Positions 1 through 14,400 of a stretch of DNA of 64,000 nucleotides are shown here, piece by piece. Source of the DNA: Hyperoodon ampullatus (Eukaryota; Chordata; Mammalia; Artiodactyla; Ziphiidae); NCBI GenBank assembly GCA_949752795.1, contig CATKHW010000009.1, positions 1,488,001 to 1,552,000 of the forward strand, given 5' to 3'. Both the position numbers and the translations under genes were made by a program. The notes under the pieces were generated by a model. That model searched no databases, was not told the DNA's origin, and saw only the letters and a list, made by a program, of their open reading frames with translations. Position 1 is the stretch's first letter; each line of letters begins with the position of its first letter.

Positions 1-3000
1 AATCAAAATGCTCAATGACCTCTGTCATCACAATGCACCAAACCCTTCTGATCACAATGTTCCATAACACTTGTCATCACAATGCCCCATCACGCTGGTC
101 ATCACAATTATCCATGGTCTTCTCATCACAATGCTCCATGATCTTTGTCATCACAATGCTCAATACACTTATCATCACAATGCTCCCTGACAGTTGTCAT
201 CAGTATGCTCCTTGAACCCTGTCATGACAAGGCTCCATGCGTTTTTCATCACAATGATCCATTCCCTTTTCATCACAATGCTCCAAGACCCCTGTAATCA
301 CAATCCTCCATGTCCTTGTCATCATAAAGCTCCATGACGCATGTCATCAGAATGCTCCATTGCTTTCTCATCACAATGCTCCTTGACCCTTGTCATCACA
401 ATGCTCGATGCGTGTGTCAGCACAATGCTCCATAACCCATGTCATCACAATGCGCCATGCCCTTGTCATCACAATGCTCCGCATCCTTGTCATCAAAATG
501 CTCCATACACCTTGTCATCAAAATGCTCCATGCACTTCTCCTCAAAATGCGTTCTCACCACAGATATCACAATGTTCCATCACTAGTCATCACAATACTC
601 CATCACCCCTGTCATCACAATATTCCATGACCCATGTAATCACAATTCTCCATGCCCTTGTCATCACAGAGCTCCATGACGCATGTCATCAGAATGTTCC
701 ATGGGCTTCTCATCACAATGCTCCATGCCCTTGTCATCACAATGCTCCAACACCACTGTAATCACAGTGCTCCATGCACTTTTCATCAGAATGCTCCATG
801 CCCTTGTCATCACAATGCTCCATGACCCTTGTCATCGCAATGTTCCAAGCCCTTGTCATCAATATGCTCCATTAGCTTTATCATCACAATACTCCATGAC
901 ACTTGGTATCAGAATGCTCCATGCTTTTGTAATCACAATGGACAATGACATATGTCATCACAATGCTACCTGACACCTGTCTTCACAATACACCATGACC
1001 TTGTCATCACAATGTTCCATGACCTTGTCATCACAATGCGCCATGCCCACTCTCTTCACAATAATCCATGAAACATGTCAGACCACTGTTCCATGCCCCT
1101 GTAATCACAATTCTCCATGCCCTTGTCATCACAATGCTCCATGACCCCTGTCATTACAATGCTCCGTGACTCCAGTCATCACAATGCTTCATGACTTTTT
1201 TCCTCACAATGGTCCATGCCCTCGTCACACAAGGCTCTGTGACCTTTGTCACCACAATGCTCCATGCCCTTTTCATCTCATAGCTCCATGCCCACTCTCA
1301 TCACAATAATCCAGGAAAAGTGTCAGACCAATGTTCCATGCCACTGTCATCACATTGCTCCATGCCCTTGTCATCAGAATGCTCCATGACCCCTGTCATC
1401 ACAATGCTCCGTGACTCCAGTCATCACAAAGATTCATGCCCTTTGTCCTCACAATGGTCCATGCCCTCCTCACACAAGGCTCTGTGATCATTGTCACCAC
1501 AATGCTCGATGAAATTTTCATCACAATGCTCTGTGTCCCTAGTCATCAAAATGCTCCATGCCTTTGTCAGCACAATGCTCCATGACACTTGTCATCAAAA
1601 TGCTCCATGTGCTTGTCAGCACAATGCTCCATGACACATGTCATCACAATGTGCCATGCTCTTTTCATCACAATGCTCCACATCCTTTTCATTGCTATGC
1701 TCCATAAAACTTGTCATCATAATGCTCCATGCACTTCTCATCAAAATGCTCTCTCACCACATATATCAAAATGTTCCATCACTAGTCATAACAATACTCG
1801 CTCAACCCTGTCATCACAATGTTCCATGACCACTGTCATCACAGGGCTACATGCCCTTATCATCACAATGCTCCATGACCACTGACATCACAATGTACCA
1901 TGACCCCTGTCACAAAATGCTCCATGACCCATTTCATCAGAATGCCTCATGACCGCTGACATCACAATGTTCCATAACCCCTGTCATCAAAATATTCCAT
2001 GACCCTTTTCATCAAAGAGCCACATGACCCTGTCATCAAAATGCTCCCTGCCCTTCTCATCACAATGCACCACGCCCTTGTCATCAAAATGCCCCATGAC
2101 ATTTGTCATCACAAAGCTCCATGACCCATGGCCTCACAATGCTCCATGCCATTGTCATCACAATGCTCAATGAAATCTCTCATCACATTGCTCCATGCCC
2201 TTGTCATCACAATGCTCCATTACACCTGTCATAACAATGGCCCATGACCCCTGCCATCACAATGTTCCACGGCCTTGTCATCACAAGGCTCCATGACCCT
2301 TGTCATCACAATGCTCCTAGACCTCTGTAATCACAATTCTCCATGCCACTTTTCATCTCAATGCTCCATGAACACTGTCATCACAATGCACCATTCCCAT
2401 CATCATAATGATTCATGCTATTGTCATCACAATGAAATCAAATGCTCCATGTCCTCTGTCATCAAAATGCTCCAAACCCTTCTGATCACAATGTTCCTTA
2501 CACTTGTCATCACATGCCCTATGACGCTCGTCATCACAATGATGGAAGGTCTTCTCATCTCAATGCTCCATGACAGTTGTCACCACAATGCTCAATACAC
2601 TTGGCATCACAATGCTCGCTGACACTTGTCATCAGTATGCTCCTTGAACACTGTCATGACAAGGCTTCATGCCTTTTTCATCACAATGATCCATTCCCTT
2701 TTCATCACAGTGCTCCAAGACCACTGTTATCACAAAGCTCCGTGACTCCAGTCATCACAATGCTTCATGACATTTGTCATCACAATGGTCCATGACCTCG
2801 TCATACAAAGCTCTGTGACATTTGTCACCACAATGCTCCATGAAATTTTTATCACAATGTTCTGTGACCCTTGTCAACACAAAGCTCCATGCCTTTTTCA
2901 GCACAATGCTCCATGACCCTTGTCATCACAATGCTCGATGCACGTGTCAGCACAATGCTCCATAACCCATGTCACCACAATGCACCATGCACTTGTCATC

Positions 3001-6000
3001 AAAATGCTCCACATCCTTGTCATCAAAATTCTCCATAAACCTTGTCATCACAATGCTCCATGCACTTCTCCTCAAAATGCCTTCTCACCACTGATATCAC
3101 AATGTTCCATCACTAGTCATCACAATACTCCCTCACCCCTGTCATTACTATATTCCATGACCCTTGTAATCACAATTATCCATGCCCTTGTCATCACAAA
3201 GCTCTATGACGCATGTCATCAGAATGCTCCATGACCTTCTCACCACAATGCTCAATGCCCTTGTCATCACAATGCTCCAACACCCCTATAATCACAATGC
3301 TCCATGTCCTTTTTCATCTCAATGCTCCATGAACCCTGTCATCACAATGCACCGTGCCCATCACCATAATATTTTATGCTATTGTCATCACAATGAAATC
3401 AAAATGCTCAATGACCTCTGTCATCACAATACACCAAACCCTTCTGATCACAATGTTCCATAACACTTGTCATCACAATGCCCCAAGACGCTGGTCATCA
3501 CAATTATCCATGGTCTTCTCATCACAATGCTCCATGATCTTTGTCATCACAATGCTCAATACACTTATCATCACAATGCTCCCTGACAGTTGTCATCAGT
3601 ATGCTCCTTGAACCCTGTCATGACAAGGCTCCATGCATTTTTCATCACAATAATCCATTCCCTTTTCATCAAAATGCTCCAATACCCATGTAATCACAAT
3701 GCTCCATGTCTTTGTCATCACAAAGCTCCATGACGCATGTCATCAGAATGCTCCATTGCCTTCTCATCACAATGCTCCATGCCCTTGTAATCACATTGCT
3801 TCAAAACCCCTGTAATCTCAAAGCTCCATGCACATTTTCATCAGAATGCTCCATGCCCTTGTCATCACAATGCTCCACGTCCTTTGTCATTGTAATGTTC
3901 CAAGCCCTTGTCATCAAAATGCTCCATTACCTTTGTCATCACAATCCTCCATGACAGTTGGTATCACATTGCTCCATGCCATTGTCATCACAATGGACAA
4001 CGAAATATTTCATCACCATGCTCCCTGACACCTGTCTTCACAATACTCCATGACCTTATTATCACAATGTTCCATGCCCTTGTCATCACAATGCGCCTTG
4101 CCCACTGTCATCACAATAATCCATGAAACATGTCAGACCAATGTTCCATGCCCCTGTCATCACAATGCTCCATGCCCTTTTCACCACAATGCTCCATGAC
4201 CCCTGTCATCACAATGCTCCGTGACTCCAGTCGTCACAATTCTTCATGACATTTGTCCTCACAATGGTCCATGCCCTCGTCACATAAGGCTCTGTGACCT
4301 TTGTCACTACAATGCTCCATGCCCTTGTCATCTCAATACTAAATGCCCACTGTCATCACAATAATACATGAATCTTGTCAGACCAATGTTCCATGCCCCT
4401 GTCATCACATTGCTCCATGCCCTTGTCATCACAAAGCTCCATGACCACTGTCATCACAATGCTCCGTGACTCCAGTCATCACAAAGATTCATGCCGTTTG
4501 TCCTCACAATGGTCCATGCCCTCCTCACACAAGGCTCTGTGATCTTTGTCACCACAATGCTCCATGAAATTTTCATCACAATGCTCTGTGTCCTTTGTCA
4601 TCACAATGCTCCATGCCTTTGTCAGCACAATGCTCCATGACACTTGTCATCAAAATGCTCCATGTGCTTGTCTGCACAATGCTCTATGACACATGTCATC
4701 ACAATTTGCCATGCTCTTTTCATCACAATGCTCCACATCCTTTTCATCGCTATGCTCCAAAAAACTTGTCATCACAATGCTCCATGCACTTCTCATCAAA
4801 ATGCTCTCTCACCACATATATCACAATGTTCCATCACTAGTCATCACAATACTCTCTCACCCCTGTCATCACAATGTTCCATGACCACTGTCATCACAGT
4901 GCTACATGCCCTTGTCATCACAATGCTCCATGACCCCTGACATCACAATGTTCCATAACCCTTGTTACAAAATGCTCTATGACCCATTTCTTCAAAATGC
5001 TTAATGACACCTGACACCAAAATATTCCATAACCGCTGTCATCAAAATATTCCAACACTTTTATTCAAATTGCTCCATGATACTGTCATCACAATGCTCC
5101 CTGCATTTCTCATCACAACGCACCACGCCCTTGTCATCAAATTGCCCCATGACATTTGTCATCAGAAATCTATATGACCCTTGGCATCACAATGCTCCAT
5201 GCCATTGTCATCACAATGCTCAATGAAATCTCTCATCACATTGCTCCATGCCCTTGTCATCACAATGCTCCATTACACCTGTCATAACAATGCTCCATGA
5301 CCCCTGCCATCACAATGTTCCACGGCCTTGTCATCACAAGCCTCCATGACCCTTGTCATCACAATGCTCCAAGACCTCTGTAATCACAATTCTCCATGCC
5401 ACTTTTCATCTCAATGCTCCATGAAGACTGACATCACAATGCACCATGCCCATCATCATAATGATTCATGCTATTGTCATCACAATGAAATCAAAATGCT
5501 CCATGTCCTCTGTCATCACAATGCTCCAAACCCATCTGATCACAATGTTCCATAACACTTGTAATTACATGCCCCATGATGCTCGTCATCACAATTATGC
5601 AAGGACTTCTCATCACAATACTCCATGACCTTTGTCACCACAATGCTCAATACACATGGCATCACAATGCTCACTGACACTTGTCATCAGTATGCTCCTT
5701 GAACACTGTCATGTCAAGGCTCCATGCCTTTTTCATCACAATGATCCATTCCCTTTTCATCACAATGCTCCAACACCCCTGTTATCACAATGCTCCGTGA
5801 CTCCAGTCATCACAATGCTTCATGACATTTGTCATCACAGTTGTCCATGACCTCGTCATACAAAGCTCTGTGATCTTTGTCACCACAATGTTCCATGAAA
5901 TTTTTATCACAATGCTCTGTGACCCTTGTCATCACAAACCTCCATGCCTTTGTCAGCACAATGCTCGATGCGCGTGTCAGGACAATGCTCCACATAATTG

Positions 6001-6420
6001 TCATCAAAATGCTCCATAAGCCTTGTCATCACTATGCTCCATGCACTTCTCCGCAAAATGCTTTCTCACCACTGATATCACAATGTTCCATCACTAGTCA
6101 TCACAATACTCCCTCACCACTGTCACCACCATATTCCATGACCCTTGTAATCACAATTCTCCATGGCCTTGTCATCACAAAGCTCCATGACGCATGTCAT
6201 CAGTGTGCTCAGTGGCCTTCTCATCACAATGCTCCATGCCCTTGTCATCACAATGCTCCAACACCCCTGTAATCACAATGCTCCATGCTCTTGTCATCAG
6301 AAAGCTCCATGACGCATGTCATCAGAATGCTCCGTGGCCTTCTCATCACCATGCACAATGCCTTTGTCATCACAGTGCTCCAATAGCCCTTTAATCACAA
6401 TGCTCCATGCCCCTTTTCAT
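1..6420 (+). repeat. Block A section 1: irregular order, rich in marker M2
   Basis: Two marker variants alternate here. M1 (TTCATGCTATTG, then a half-length unit TCATCACAATGA, then AATCAAAATGCTC) starts at 2412, 3373 and 5465. M2 (CTCACCACATATATCACAAT or close, then GTTCCATCACTAGTCATCAC) starts near 552, 1751, 3082, 4806 and 6062. The window opens inside an M1 copy. Its first 370 bp or so recur at 3397 with only scattered differences, an exact 3396-bp shift. Adjacent sub-blocks of about 242 bp near 1049 and 1291, carrying TCAGACCA, are also tandem duplicates. The pattern suggests repeated unequal exchange rather than one clean higher-order unit. Confidence 0.75.
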
Positions 6421-8714
6421 CTCAATGCTCCATGAACCCTGTCATCACAGTGCACCGTGTCCATCGCCATAATATTTCATGCTATTGTCATCACAATGAA
6501 ATCAAAACGCTCAATGACCACTGTCATCACAATGCACCAAACCCTTCTGATCACAATGTTCCATAACAACTTGTCATCCCAAAGCCCCATGAGGCTGGTC
6601 ATCACAATTATCCATGGATTTCTTATCACAATGCTCCATGATCTTTGTCATCACAATGCTCAATACACTTATCATCACAATGCTCCCTGACACTTGTCAT
6701 CAGTATGCTCCTTGAACCCTGTCATGACAAGTCTCCATGCATTTTTCATCACAATGATCCATTCCCTTTTCATCACAATGCTCCAAGACCCCTGTAATCA
6801 CAATGCTCCATGTCCTTGTCATCACAAAGCTCCATGACGCATGTCATCAGAATGTTCCATTGCTTTCACATCACAGTACTCCATGCCCTTGTCATCACAA
6901 TGCTTCAAATCCCCTGCAATCTCAATGCTCCATTCACCATTTCATCAGTATTCTCCATGACCCTTGTCATCACAAGGCTCCATGGCCCTCTCATCACTAT
7001 GCTCCAGGACCTTCTCATCACATTGCTCCATTCCCTTCTCATGACAATGCTCCATGACCCCTGTCATCACAGTACTCCATGAATAATTTCAGCCAAATGC
7101 TCCATGACCTTCTCATCACAAAGCTCCATGACCCATGTCATCACAATGCTACATGACCACAGTCATCAAAATGATCCATGCCACTTGTCAACAGAATGTT
7201 CCATGTGCTTGTCATCCCAATGCTCCATGACCCTTGTAATCAAAATGCTCCTTGATGCTTGTCGTCACAGAGCTCCATGACACTTTTCATCACAATTCTC
7301 CATGCCTTTGTCAGCAAAATGCTACCTGACCTTGTCATCACAATGCTCCATGCAATTGTCCTCACAATTCTCCTTTACCAGTGTCATCACAATCCTCCGT
7401 GACCCTTGGAATCACATTGTTTCATGCCCTTGTCATCACAATGCTCCGTGATTCTTGAAATCAAAATGATCTATGACCTGTGTCATCGCAATGCTCCAAA
7501 CACTTGTGATCACAATGTTCCATACAATTGTCATCACAACGCTCCATGATGCCTGTCATCAGAATACTCCATGCCCTTGTCATCAAAATGCTCCATGAAC
7601 TTTGTCATCACAATGCTTAATACACTTGTCATCACAATGCTCCCTGACACTTTTCGTCAGAATGCTCCTTGAAACATGTCATGAAAAGGCTCCATGCCTT
7701 TTTCATCACAATGCTCCATGCCCTTTTCCTCACAATGCTCCATGCCATTGTCATCACAATACTCCACAAGCTTGTCATCAGAATGCTCCATGACCCTTGT
7801 CATCACAATGCTCCATGATCCCTGTCATCACAATGCTCCATGACCCCAGTCATCACAATGCTCCATGCCCCTTGTCATTACAGTGCTCCATGACGCTCGT
7901 CATCAAAATTATCCATGGTCTTCTGATCACAATGCTCCACGGTCTTGCCATCACAATGCTCCAAGCCACATCTCATCACAGTGTTACATGCTCTTGTCAT
8001 CAGAGTTCTCCATGCACTTGTCATCGCAATGCTCCATGACCCCTGTCATAGCAAGCTCCATGTGCTTTTCATCACAATGCTTCAGGAATTTGTCATCAAA
8101 ATTCTCAATGGGCCTTGTCATCACAATCCTCCATGCCCTTGTCATCAAAATGCTCCATGACCCTTGTCACCACAATGCTCCAAACCCCAGACATCACAAT
8201 GCTCCATTAACTTTGTCATCACATTCTTCCATGACACTTGGCATCACAATACTCAATGCCATTGTCATCACAATGTACCATGACATATGTCATCACAATG
8301 CCCCCAGACCCCTCTCTTCACAGTACTCCATAACCTTCTCATCACAATGCTCCATGCTCTTCTCATCAGAATGCGCCTTGCCCACTGTCATCACAATAAA
8401 CAATAAACTTGTCAGACCAATGCACCATGCCCCTGTCATTAGAATGCTCCATACCCTTGTCATCACAAAGTTCCGTGACTCCAGTCATCACAATGCTTAA
8501 TGCCCTTTGTCATCACAATGGTACTTAACCTCGTCATCACAAGGCTCTGTTACCATTGTCACCACAATGCTCCATGAACTTTTCATCACAATGCTCTGTG
8601 ACCGTTGTCATCACAAGGTTCCATGAATTTGTCAGCACAATGCTCCATGACCCTTTTCATCACAATGCTCAATGCGCTTCTCAGCACAATGCTCCATGAC
8701 CCATGTCATCAAAA
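6421..8714 (+). repeat. Block A section 2: left copy of a 2.3-kb block repeated about 25.46 kb downstream
   Basis: This stretch aligns unit for unit with 31897-34168. The shift is 25476 bp at its left side (M1 copies at 6476 and 31952) and 25453-25454 bp at its right side. The 23-24 bp change equals one repeat unit, lost near 33190 relative to 7730. Shared private variants support a true common origin: both have CATAACAACTTGTCATC rather than CATAACACTTGTCATC after M1, and both read CAATGACCACTG where most copies read CAATGACCTCTG. The right part (about 7640-8500) also resembles 26240-26960. Confidence 0.8.
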
Positions 8715-11441
8715 TGCGCCATGCAATTGTCAACGCAATGCTCCACAGCCTTGTCATCACAATGCTCCATAAACCTTGTCATCACAATGCTCCCTAAACC
8801 TTGTCATCACAATGCTCCATGAACTTCTCATCAAAATGCTTTCTCACCACTGATATCACAATGTTCCATCAGTAGTCATCACAATACTCCCTCACCACTG
8901 TCATCAGAATTTTCCATGACCTCTGTCATCACAATGCTCCATGCCCCAGTCATCACAATGCTCCATGTCCCATGTCATCACAATTCTCCAAGTCCTTGTC
9001 ATCACAATGCTCCATGCCCCTTGTCATTACAATCCCCCATGACACATGTATCACAGTGTTCCGTGCCCTAGTCATCACAAAGCTCCATGCCGAATCTCAT
9101 AACAATAATCCATGAAATTTTCAGACCAATGATCCATGCCCTTGTCATCACAATGCTCCTTTACCCCGTCATAGAAATGCTCCATGACCCCTGCCATCAC
9201 AATGTTCCACGGCCTTGTCATCCAAGGCTCCATGACCCTTGTCATCACAGTGCTCCAATATCCATGTAATCACAATGCTCCATGCCCTTGTCGTCACTAA
9301 GATTCATGACGCATGTCATCAGAATGCTGCGTGGCCTTATCATCACAATGCTCCATGCCCTTGTATTCACAATGCTCCAAGACCCCTGTAATCACAATGC
9401 TCCATGCCCCTTGTCATTACAGTGCTCCATGACACTCGTCATCACAATTATCCGTGATCTTCTCATCACAATGCTCCACGGTCTTGCCATTACAATGCTC
9501 CATGCCCCGGTCATCACAATGCTCCATGTCCCATGTCATCACAATGCTCCATGACACTTCTTATCACAATGTTACATGATATTTTCATCACAATTCTCCA
9601 TGCACTTGTCATCGCAATGCTCTATGACCCCTGTCATAGCAAGCTCCATGTGCTTGTCATCACAATGCTTCACGACGTTGTCATCAAAATTCTCAATGGC
9701 AATTTTCATTGCAATGCTCCATGACCCTTGTCATCACAACGTTCCAAGCACTTGTCATCAAAATGCTCCATTACCTTTGTCATCACAATCCTCCATGACA
9801 CTTGGTATCACAATGCTCCATGCCATTGTCATCACAATGCTCCGTGACTCCAGTCATCACAATGCTTAATGACCTTTGTCACCACAATGCTCCATGCCCT
9901 TGTCATCACAATGCTCCATGCCCACTGTCATCACAATATTCCATGAAACTTCTCAGACCAATGATCCATGCCCTCTTCACACAAGGCTCTGTAACCTTTG
10001 TCACCACAATGCTCCATGAACTTTTCATCACAATGCTCTTTGTCTCTAGTCATCACAATGCTCCATGCCTTTGTCAGCACAATGCTCCATGACACTTGTC
10101 ATCAAAATGCTCCATGCGCTTGTCAGCACAATGCTCCTTGACCTATGTCATCACAATGTGCCATGTGCTTGTCATCACAATGCTCCAAATCCTTTTCATC
10201 GCTATGCTTCCATAAAAGTTGTCATCACAATGCTCCATGCACTTCTCATCAAAATGCTCTCTCACCACATATATCACAATGTTCCATCACTAGTCATCAC
10301 AATACTCCCTCACCCCTGTCATCACAATGTTCCACGACCACTGTCATCACAGTGCTACAGGGCCTTATCATCACAATGCTCCATGACCCCTGACAGCACA
10401 ATGTTCCATAAAACCTGTCATCAAACTATTCCATGACACTTTTCATCAAATTGCTCCATGACACTGTCATCACAATGCTCCATGCCCTTCTCATCACAAT
10501 GCACCACGCCCTTGTCATCAAAATGCCCCATAACCTTTGTCATCACAAAGCTCCATTAACCCTGTCATAACAATGATCCATGGCCCCTGCCATCACAAGG
10601 TTCCAGGGCCTTGTCATCACAAGCCTCGATGACCCTTGTCATCACAATGCTCCAAGACCCCTGTAATCACAATGCTCCATGCCCTTGTCATCACAAAGCT
10701 CCATGAGGCATGTCATCTGAATGCTCCATGGCCTTCTCATCACAATGCTCCATGCCCTTGTCATCACAATGCTCCAACAGCCCTATAATCACAATGCTCC
10801 ATGCCCCTATTCATCTCAATGCTCCATGAACCCTGTCATCAAAATGCACCATGCCCATCACCATAATATTTCATGCTATTGTCATCACAATGAAATCAAA
10901 ATGCTCCATGACCTCTGTCATCACAATGCACCAAACCCTTCTGATCACAATGTTCCATAACACTTGTCATTACAATGCCCTATGACGATGGTCATCACAA
11001 TTATCCATGGTCTTCTCATCACAATGCTCCATGATCTTTGTCATCACAATGCTCAATACACTTATCATCACAATGCTCCCTGACAGTTGTCATCAGTATG
11101 CTCCTTGAACTCTGTCATGACAAGGATCTATGCATTTTTCATCACAATGATCCATTCCCTTTTCATCACAATGCTCCAAGACCCCTATAATCACAATGCT
11201 CCTTGTCCTTGTCATCACAAAACTCCATGGCACATGTCATCAGAATACTCCATTGCCCTCTCATCACAATGCTCCATGCCCTTGTCATCGCAATGCTTCA
11301 AAACCCTTGTAATCACAATGCTCCATGCACCTTTTCATCAGAATGCTCCATGACCCTTTTCATCAAAATGCTCCATTACCCCTCACATCACAATGTTCCA
11401 TAACCCCTGTTATCAAAAAGTTCCATGACACTTTTCATAAA
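8715..11441 (+). repeat. Block A section 3: minisatellite with M2 copies and one M1
   Basis: Ordinary 24/25-bp units. M2 copies start at about 8841 and 10259. The variant CCACGGTCTTGCCATCAC (marker M4) lies near 9476, and an ATATTTC-type M1 starts at 10870. The 4394-bp gap between the M1 copies at 6476 and 10870 is about twice the usual spacing, as if one M1 was lost. Nothing other than minisatellite is visible here. Confidence 0.7.
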
Positions 11442-14400
11442 TTTGCTCCATGACCATGTCATCAAAATGCTCCCTGCCCTTCTCATCACAATGCACCACG
11501 ACCTTCTCATCAAAATGGTCCATGACTTTTGTCATCACAAAACTCCATGACCCTTGGCATCACAATGCTCCATGCCATTTCATCACAATGCTACATGAAA
11601 CCTCTCATCACATTGCTCCATGCCATTGTCAGCACAATGCTCCATGATGCTTGTCATCACAGTGCTCGATACTCTTCTCATCACAATGCTCCATGTCCTT
11701 GTCATTACAATCCTCCATGACACATGTATCACAGTGTTCCGTGCCTTAGTCATCACAATGCTCCATGCCGAATCTCATCACAATAATCCATGAAATTTTC
11801 AGACCAATGTTCCTTGCCCTTGTCATCACAATGCTCCATTACCCCTGTCATAACAATGCTCCATGAAACCTGCCATCACAATTATCCACGGCCTTGTCAT
11901 CCAAGGTTACATGACCCTGTCATCACATTGCTCCAAGACCCCTGTAATCACAATGCTCTATGCCCTTGTCGTCACAAAGATCCTTGACACATGTCATCAA
12001 AATGCTCCATGGCCTCATCACAATGCTCCATGCACTTGTCATCACCTGCTCCAAGACCCCTGTAATCACAATGCTCCCTGCCCTTCTCATCACAATGCAC
12101 CACGCCCTTGACATCAAAATGCTCCATGACCTTTATCATCACAAAGGTCCATGACCCTAGCATCACAATGCTCCATTCCATTGTCATCACAGTGCTCCAT
12201 GAACCCTCTCATTACATCGCTCCATGAACTTTTCATCCCAAATCTCCATGACACTTGTCATCACAATGCCCGATGCCCTTCTCATCGCAATGCTCGATGC
12301 CATTGACATTACAATCCTGCATGATCTATGTATCACAGTGTTCTGTGCCCTTGTCATCACAATGCTCCATGCCCACTCTCATCACAATAATCCATGAAAA
12401 TTTTCAGACCAATGCCCCATGCACTTGTCATCACAATGCTCCATTACCCCTGTCATAACAAGGCTCCATGACCAATGCCATCACAAAGATCAACGGCCTT
12501 GTCATCAAAAGCCTCCATGACCCTTGTCATCACAATGCTCCAAGACCCCTGTAATCACAATGCTCCATTAACTTACAATCACAAAGCTACATGAAGCATG
12601 TCATCATAATGCTCCATGGCCTTCACATCACAATGCTCCATGCCCTTGTCGTCACAATGCCACAACACCCCTGTAATCACAATGCTCCATGCCCCTTTTT
12701 ATCTCAATGCTCCATGAACCCTGTCATCACAATTCACCGTGCCCATTACCATAATATTTCATGCTATTGTCATCACAATGAAATCAAAATGCTCAATGAC
12801 CTCTGTCATCACAATGCATCAAATCCTTGTGATCAAAATGTTCCATAACACTTGTCATCAGAATGCCACATGAGCCTGGTCCTCACAATTATCCATGGTC
12901 TTCTCATCACAATACTCCATGACCTTTGTCATCACAATGCTCAATACACTTATCATCACAATGCTCCCGGACACTTATCATCAGTTAGCTCCTTGAACAG
13001 TGTCATGACAAGGCTCCATGCATTTTTCATCACAATGATCCATTCCCTTTTCTTCCCAATGGTCCAAGACCACTGCAGTCACAATTCTCCATGTCCTTGT
13101 CATCACAAAGTTCCATGACGCATGTCATCAGAATGCTCCATTGCCTTCTCATTACAATGATCCATGCCCTTGTCATCACAATGCTTCAAAACCCCTGTAA
13201 TCACAATGCTCCATGCACCTTTTCATCAGAATGCTCCATGACCATTTTCATCAAAATGCTCCATGACCCCTGATATCACAATGTTCCATAACCCCTGTCA
13301 TCAAAATATTCCATGACACTTTTCATCAATTTTGCTCCATGACCCTGTCATCATAATGCTCCCTGCCCTTCTCATCACAGTGCACCACGACCTTGTCATC
13401 AAAATGCTCCATGACCTTTGTCATCACAAAGCTCCATGACCCTTGGCATCACAATGCTCCATGACATTTCATCACAATGCTACATGAAACCTCTCTTCAC
13501 ATTGCTCCATTCCCTTGTCAGCACAATGCTCCATGACGCTTGTCATCACAATGCTCGATACTCTTCTCATCACAATGCTCCATGCCCTTGTCATTACAAT
13601 CCTCCATGACACATGTATGAGAGTGTTCCGTGCCCTAGTCATCACAGTGTTCCGTGCCCTAATCATCACAATGTTCCATCCCGAAACTCATCACAATAAT
13701 CCATGAAATTTTCAGACCAATATTCCATGCCCTTGTCATCACAATGCTCCATTACCCCTGTCATAACAATGCTCCAAGACACATGCCATCACAATGTTCC
13801 ACGGCCTTGTCATTCAAGGCTCCATGACCCTTGTCATCACAGTGCTCCAAGACCTCTGTAATCACAATGCTCCATGCACTTGCTGTCACAATGATTCATG
13901 ATGCAAGTCATCAGAATGCACCATGGCCTTCTCATCACAATGCTCCATTCCCTTGTCATCACAGTGCTCCAAGACCCCAGTAATCACAATTCTACATGGC
14001 CCATGTCATTACAGTGCTCCATGACGCTCGTCATCACAATTATCCGTGATCTTCTCATCACAATGATCCACGGTCTTGCCATCACAATGCTCCATGCCCT
14101 GGTCATCACAATGCTCCATGTCCCATGTCATCACAATTCTCCAGGTGCTTGTCATCACAATGCTCCATGACACTTCTTATCACAATGTTACATGATCTTG
14201 TCATCACAATTCTCCATGCACTTGTCATCGCAATGCTCTATGACCCATGCCATCGCAAGCTCCATGCGCTTGTCATCACAATGCTCCATGACGATTGTCA
14301 TCACAATGTCCCAAGCCCTTGTCATCAAAATGCTCCCTGATCTTTGTCCTCACAATCCTCCATGACACTTGGTATCACAGTGCACCATGCCATTGTCATC

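Noticed and set aside
7865..8500. A 211-codon open frame resembling a Cys/His-rich repeat protein, with many similar ones elsewhere
   Set aside because: It is pure minisatellite. The motif cycles through all three frames, no splice or promoter context is visible, and equivalent frames appear wherever 24/25-bp units fall in a favourable mix.
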